Made by a program: the position numbers and the translations under genes. A stretch of DNA of 64,000 bases from Streptosporangiaceae bacterium (GTDB lineage Bacteria > Actinomycetota > Actinomycetes > Streptosporangiales > Streptosporangiaceae). Below the pieces are notes generated by a model, which had not been told where the DNA came from, did no database searches, and saw nothing but the letters and a program-made list of their open reading frames with translations. Below are positions 60,001-64,000 of this stretch, in pieces. The stretch lies in NCBI GenBank assembly GCA_019245115.1, contig JAFARZ010000283.1:1-64000 (forward strand), read 5' to 3'. The first letter of the stretch is position 1; the number at the start of each line of letters is the position of its first letter.

Positions 60001-60395
60001 CCGTCGGCGTGGCGGTACCCGAGCGTACCCAGTCGCCGAGCAGGCCCATCGAGGCACGCGCCGCGTTCCGGCGCGGGGACCAGATCCAGGCCTTCGAGAT
60101 ATTGAGCTCGCACATCACCGAACTGCTCTACACCGGCAACATGCAGGCAATCTGCGTCACCTGCGTCGAGTTCATCAACATGATGGCGAAGATCGGCCGG
60201 ACGACGGAGGCCGCGCTGATGCTGGACCACCTGGACAAGGCATTCCCGTACTGGGCAACGCTCGTCGCGGAGGCCAGGGAGCAGATCGACACCGAGGATC
60301 CGCTCCACCAGGATCCCGGGCAGACGCATACCTTCGGCGATCGCGAGGCGCTTGAATACATGCGCGAGATTCTCGATCAGCTGAGCACCGAGTAA
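57069..60395 (+). CDS. SARP/BTAD regulator fused to a class III cyclase-like domain and a STAND ATPase/TPR region
   Basis: N-terminal winged helix and BTAD; TVTFGFCEIADSG...GGDSFGVAF cyclase-like; LVGPGGIGKTRLAVA Walker A. Confidence 0.92.
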   Translation: MVRQVRLLGGVSAITDGGEQADIGPAKCQALLAALALSAGKAVPVWRLADLVWGEEPPRTADRTLQSYATRLRKGLGPDSIVRTGAAYRLDVAADAVDVIRFQRHLDAGDIDAALAEWTGVPLAGLDVPGLTATVNGLVEQWLTAVETELARLVDADAPVVIGRLTELTTTHPYREGLWVLLMRALYRAGRQADALAAYRVARHNLTEHLGVEPGPALREIETLILSHDERLLDGRGARPPTRPDARPTGTVTFGFCEIADSGLWWARHRPEMATAVTSLDGIVRGAADGHGGYVFAVGGDSFGVAFGRAADAVAWAAGIHAAVSGGIGIKIGLHTGEDDGKGPGYFGPAVNLAARLAAAGHGGQTLVSATTAGLLDETGLRDLGTYRLDGVVAEQRVFQIGDEEHPPLRTARSRHGNLPRRPGRLIGRDDALTAIDDALAVAPVVTLVGPGGIGKTRLAVAAAARRGDVDGVWLIELAEIASPGAVPRAVAGPLAIKEVPGQDLTQSIVTALRSRRAVLVLDNCEHVIDAAAELAQAIADNCPGVHILATSREGLALRHGQERLVTVTPLEPSGPGAELFSERACAISPAFDPCAERKVIEEICRRLDGVPLAIELAAARTASFTPADLLKRLDDQLRLLIGGGRTGSVRHRTLRATIGWSYDLLSVRQRRLFEVLSVFTGPFDLAAAETIANEGELGAADVDDLLGDLVTRSMLVVESGPFGRRFRLLETMRQFAAERLARAGVTDLVAARHARWCLGRVTNIQPLLAGQGEVEGVARLDELWPNLRAAFDWACARDDRRLAFAFVRPIVAEVVLRSRGELGDWLERILAITPSDDTELIVFSLTWIAQRYKVGQNPEAYDRLASRFAELDHPLIHHARASVHEGFASLARLAPPAIAELRQQGDDDLAEQFELDVGAALVFGGQFTAGDARIAALAERYRAYGPPTLLHLSLVLLGYSAMLQGKHDLAYRLFDEAVGVAVPERTQSPSRPIEARAAFRRGDQIQAFEILSSHITELLYTGNMQAICVTCVEFINMMAKIGRTTEAALMLDHLDKAFPYWATLVAEAREQIDTEDPLHQDPGQTHTFGDREALEYMREILDQLSTE

Positions 60396-60524
60396 GACGC
60401 CACGCACCGGCGCTTGTTTGCGGGCGCGGATGGCCAGCATGGTGGGGACGGCCTTGTCACCGAATTCGGCCACGTGCTCGATCGCCAGGTCCGCAGGGTG
60501 ACCACGGTGAAGCCCGCTACCGCA

Positions 60525-60989
60525 TCAGGACTCCTGGTCCAAGTGGCACTCGAACCAGGTGATCGTACCGGTGTCGGACTGGACGTAGTCCCAGGCCAGC
60601 GAGCACGCTTCGACCAGGCGCAGACCGCGTCCGCACTCGGCCAGCTGGTCACCGGATCGCACCCTCGGCACGGTGTCCGCGCCACCATCGTGCACCTCGA
60701 CGTGTACGCGATCCGCGGAGAGCACCACGGTGACCGCGACGGTCCCTCCCGGGTTACGCGAATGGCTGTGCTTAATGCTGTTGGTGACCAGCTCAGAGGT
60801 CAGCAGGGCGACGGTCGCCGCGGTATCGCGATGACCTTCCAATACCTGGCTGACGAACGCGCGGGCGGCTGATACCTGCCCCGGTTCGCCGGCGATGACC
60901 TTGCGCTGTGCCGTCAGATACCCGGCCGTCCAGACGGTGGGTGCCGGAGTACGAGCGCTATGCGCCGTGCTCACCAGCGGTCCGGGCAC
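60525..60989 (-). CDS. ATP-binding protein (anti-sigma/HATPase_c_2 type)
   Basis: VALLTSELVTNSIKHSHS; GRGLRLVEACSLAW. Confidence 0.92.
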   Translation of the reverse strand: MPGPLVSTAHSARTPAPTVWTAGYLTAQRKVIAGEPGQVSAARAFVSQVLEGHRDTAATVALLTSELVTNSIKHSHSRNPGGTVAVTVVLSADRVHVEVHDGGADTVPRVRSGDQLAECGRGLRLVEACSLAWDYVQSDTGTITWFECHLDQES

Positions 60990-61044
60990 TCTCCTGCCCT
61001 TCGCGACGTTACCGAAACTGACCTGTTAATTGAGCAGTATTGAG

Positions 61045-61067
61045 TCTAGATCAGCACAGAATCTAGA
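61045..61067. promoter_or_regulatory. Dyad TCTAGAT-CAGCACAGA-ATCTAGA upstream of the HATPase gene
   Basis: 7-bp perfect arms. Confidence 0.5.
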
Positions 61068-61168
61068 AACATCCTAAGTATGAATCAGTACGGGGCCCGT
61101 CGCAACTGGCTCAACCACATCCGTGTCCATTGTTGAGGCAGCCGAATCTGAGGAACCCGGACCGGAGC

Positions 61169-62002
61169 TCACGCCTTGCGCGCGAGTCCCACCCACATGG
61201 GCAGCGGGCCGGGCGGAGCCGTTCCGGGTTCCGGCCGCCACTCCGGCAACTGCACCACCCCTGGCTGGACGATTTCCAGCCCGCCGAACAACGCGGTGAC
61301 TTCGTCGCGGGAACGCAGGATCACCGACTGGTCCATCATCTTGTTCAGCCGGTTGAAGGTCTCGGTCAGGTCCTTGCCCTCGACGTCACGCGCCAGATGG
61401 GTAACGGCCAGGTAGCTGCCTGGAGCCAGGGCGGCCGCTATCCGGTTCACGATGCCGCCCGGGTCGCCGGATTCGGCGAAGAAGTGGAACACGCCGAAAA
61501 TGACCACAGCGATCGGCTGGGAGAAATCGAGCGTCTGCTGGGCCTCGATCAGTATCGCTTCCGGCTCGTTCAGGTCGCCGTAAATGTACCTGGTAGCTCC
61601 CTGCGGTGTGCTACGCAGCAACTTGTGTGCGTGCGCGAGCACGATGGGGTCTCTGTCCACGTAGACGATCCGGGATTCGGGCGCCTCCCGCTGCGCGACC
61701 TCGTGGACATTGTTCTCCTTGGGAATGCCCGTGCCGATGTCGAGGAGCTGCCTGATCCCGGCGTCACGCACGAGATACCTGACGACACGGCCGAGAACCG
61801 CCCGGTGGGCGCGGGCATCGGCCCGCACGCCGTCGATGCCGCCCGGCCACGCCGCGTAGGCGCGATCAGCCGCATCCCTGTCCACCTGGAAATTCGCCTT
61901 GCCGCCGAGCAGGTAATCATAGACCCGAGCCACGTGCGCCACGGAGGTGTCGATCTCGGCTGGTTCCCGTTCGGTCCCGGCCACGACCCCGTTGTTCTTC
62001 AC
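61169..62002 (-). CDS. DUF574-family SAM-dependent methyltransferase
   Basis: DTSVAHVARVYDYLLGGKANFQVDRDAADRAYAAWPG; GIRQLLDIGTGIP. Confidence 0.96.
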   Translation of the reverse strand: MKNNGVVAGTEREPAEIDTSVAHVARVYDYLLGGKANFQVDRDAADRAYAAWPGGIDGVRADARAHRAVLGRVVRYLVRDAGIRQLLDIGTGIPKENNVHEVAQREAPESRIVYVDRDPIVLAHAHKLLRSTPQGATRYIYGDLNEPEAILIEAQQTLDFSQPIAVVIFGVFHFFAESGDPGGIVNRIAAALAPGSYLAVTHLARDVEGKDLTETFNRLNKMMDQSVILRSRDEVTALFGGLEIVQPGVVQLPEWRPEPGTAPPGPLPMWVGLARKA

Positions 62003-62224
62003 AGCACCTCCGCAAATCTGTTCCCCGTGCGTCGTACGGTACGAAATCCGTAAACGTCCTTAGTATCCAGCCGTTTCGACAAGGCGATCAAGGGCCCGAG
62101 AAAACAGCCTGATTACACTCGTCGCCGGGCTTCAGGCCGACGTCCTGTTATGCCCTAACTCCGCGGCATCGCGTCCATGCGGGAAACCAGGTACACAAAG
62201 GACGCATCCGCGAGTATGGTGAAC

Positions 62225-62240
62225 GTGCAAAGTTTCGCAC
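62225..62240. promoter_or_regulatory. Near-palindrome GTGCAAAGTTTCGCAC
   Basis: Direct reading, upstream of the DUF397 gene. Confidence 0.5.
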
Positions 62241-62394
62241 AGTTCAAACTTGGCGGTTGTCCAACGAGCGGGGATGATGGGCCGTTATGTGCAGTGCTGT
62301 TACGGCCAACAGCCTCGACTTGCTCACAGGGCTTTCCGCCGAACTCCCCGCCAAGCATCGGCACCAGCCGATGACAATCAAAGGAGTAACCGAA

Positions 62395-62595
62395 ATGACC
62401 GATGACACCCCCCTGACCTGGCACAAGTCCAGCTACAGCGCGAACAGCGGCAACTGTGTCGAGGTATCAGCGCGCGAGAACGTCGTCGCGGTGCGCGATT
62501 CCAAGCAGGATGGCGCAGGCCCCGTTCTCGAGACCACCGCGGCCGCGTGGCGCGTTTTCCTTACCGCCTTCAAGGACGGCGGGCCCGGCCTATAA
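62395..62595 (+). CDS. DUF397 domain-containing protein
   Basis: LTWHKSSYSANSGNCVEVSARENVVAVRDSKQDGAGPVL; RBS aaggag. Confidence 0.96.
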   Translation: MTDDTPLTWHKSSYSANSGNCVEVSARENVVAVRDSKQDGAGPVLETTAAAWRVFLTAFKDGGPGL

Positions 62596-62727
62596 CCTAC
62601 TGGCGTGAGTCATAATGTTGCCCGCCTGAATGATGCTGTGCGGTCGTGGTGACCCCGCGCGACATGTGTGCCAACGGGCGAGAAGCTTGCGGTTTAACGA
62701 CATCTGGCCAGCTTGAGCGGTGCATAA

Positions 62728-62772
62728 GCAACGGGCCGTCGTCGACTGAGACAGCTGGACGAGGCCCGTTGC
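62728..62772. other. Stem-loop in the leader of the XRE gene
   Basis: GCAACGGGCC-G-TCGTC ... GACGA-GGCCCGTTGC. Confidence 0.75.
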
Positions 62773-62836
62773 GGTGTTACCTGTGCGGCTTCCGGCCAGC
62801 CCACCGTGAGTCTCACGCTGCTCAAGGAGGATGCGG

Positions 62837-63700
62837 GTGATCAGCCCTTACGTACGGCGGTTGCGCTTGGGCGCCGAAATCCGGGCGCTGCGGGCACAAG
62901 CAGGGCTGACGGCCGATCAGCTGGGAAAGCGCATCGGCCGCTCCAGAGCCGACATCTCCCGGCTGGAGAACGGTCACGTAGTGGACCAGGCCGACGTGAT
63001 CAGCATTCTCGACGCGCTGGCGGTGGACGGCGACCGCTGGACCCAGATCGTCACCATCGCCCGGGAGGCGGGCGAACGGGGCTGGTGGGAATCGTACAAG
63101 ACGATGGGAGACCGCCAGGCGCTGTACGCCAACCTGGAGGCGGGCGCCACCACCATCCGGATGTACGAGCACCGGTTCATGCCCGGGCTGTTGCAAATAC
63201 CGGAGTTCGTGCGGGCCCGGGCCGAGGCGGACGCCACGCTGGAGCCGATGGCATCGATCACCATCGACGGCGTGCTTTCCGGCAACGCCGGGCGGCAGCG
63301 GATGTTCCGCCGGCCCGGCGGCCCGACGCTGGAGGTGATCCTGGACGAAGTGGCGGTCCGCCGGCTGACCGCGCCGCCCGAGATCGTGAAGAAGCAGCTC
63401 TACCACCTGGCCACCGCGGTGAACGGCGATCCGAAGGTCACCGTGCGGGTGCTACCGGTCGAGGCGAGGATCGAGAGCTTCACCGTGCCCAGATGCACCT
63501 TCATGGTGTTCTCATATCCCGACCCCGGCGATCCGGCCCTGGTCGCCATCGACACCGTGACTTCGGACGTGATCCTCACCGACCCCGAGCAGGTGTCGCC
63601 ATACACCGAGCTCTATGGCCGGCTGCGAGACGCGGCGCTGCCACCGGACGAGAGCCTCGACCTGCTGATCAAGACAGCCGCCGATCTCCCCGACCATTAG
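62837..63700 (+). CDS. XRE family regulator with DUF5753 domain
   Basis: LGAEIRALRAQAGLTADQLGKRIGRSRADISRLENG; DUF5753-like C-terminus; aaggagg favours GTG 62837 over ATG 62831. Confidence 0.95.
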   Translation: MISPYVRRLRLGAEIRALRAQAGLTADQLGKRIGRSRADISRLENGHVVDQADVISILDALAVDGDRWTQIVTIAREAGERGWWESYKTMGDRQALYANLEAGATTIRMYEHRFMPGLLQIPEFVRARAEADATLEPMASITIDGVLSGNAGRQRMFRRPGGPTLEVILDEVAVRRLTAPPEIVKKQLYHLATAVNGDPKVTVRVLPVEARIESFTVPRCTFMVFSYPDPGDPALVAIDTVTSDVILTDPEQVSPYTELYGRLRDAALPPDESLDLLIKTAADLPDH

Positions 63701-63729
63701 CTCGCCGGATGATGTGCTTCAGGGGTGGA

Positions 63730-63784
63730 ACCACAGCCGTTCGCGAGAAAAGATCTTTAATCATTTTGAACGAACGGCGGTGGT
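63730..63784. repeat. Long-arm inverted repeat with AT-rich loop
   Basis: accacagccgttcg / cgaacggcggtggt, loop contains AAAGATCTTT. Confidence 0.75.
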
Positions 63785-63843
63785 GTCCTCAGCCCGTCGC
63801 CTGCTTCGCCAGCGTGCCGATTGGCCGGTAATAAACTGCACTG

Positions 63844-64000
63844 ATGCCCAGCCGAGCCGAGATCGTGTCATTTGATGACTCCCCGCCGCCCGCTGGTGCC
63901 GATCCGTGGGTGCCTGGCGCCGCCCCGCAGGCCGGCGTTGAGATAACCGCCCCCGACCCTGACTGGCCGCGACGGTACGACCGCCTGGCCGGCCGGATCC
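63844..64000 (+). CDS. GrpB family protein, partial (runs off window)
   Basis: VEITAPDPDWPRRYDRLAGRI. Confidence 0.7.
   Translation, partial: MPSRAEIVSFDDSPPPAGADPWVPGAAPQAGVEITAPDPDWPRRYDRLAGRI

Overview
High-GC actinobacterial chromosome segment, mostly conserved core genes. Left to right: lpqB-mtrB-mtrA; a DUF4129/DUF4350/MoxR/DUF58/SpoIIM/RDD membrane cluster; a PIN toxin-antitoxin pair beside ung; a lower-GC DUF262-HipA two-gene island; canonical ahcY with a second, archaeal-like SAH-hydrolase homologue; sugar-phosphate genes (SIS isomerase, Trm112, manB); a DUF5719/giant GT2 locus and WhiB; F420 genes fbiA-fbiB and fbiC split by an AbiEi/DUF559-like gene; nucleotidyl- and glycosyltransferases; moaE; a PDZ protease; redox enzymes; a secreted HNH-like protein; a SigE-type ECF sigma pair; a SARP-cyclase-STAND regulator; and a WhiJ-like regulatory cluster (HATPase, DUF574 methyltransferase, DUF397, XRE/DUF5753). 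The most unusual signals are: (1) the DUF262-HipA pair with an 11-nt gene overlap and no HipB; (2) a long stem-loop element of about 78 nt present twice in inverted orientation (22771-22848 and 53503-53580), each copy in a repeat-filled intergenic region; (3) a tandem array with a period of about 70 bp at 52866-53290; (4) two related palindromes flanking the AbiEi-like gene inside the F420 locus; (5) a 109-bp tandem duplication of a strong hairpin upstream of fbiA; (6) a 30-nt repeat shared between the GT2 gene and the PDZ protease gene. All calls come from reading the sequence and the ORF track. No database searches were run.
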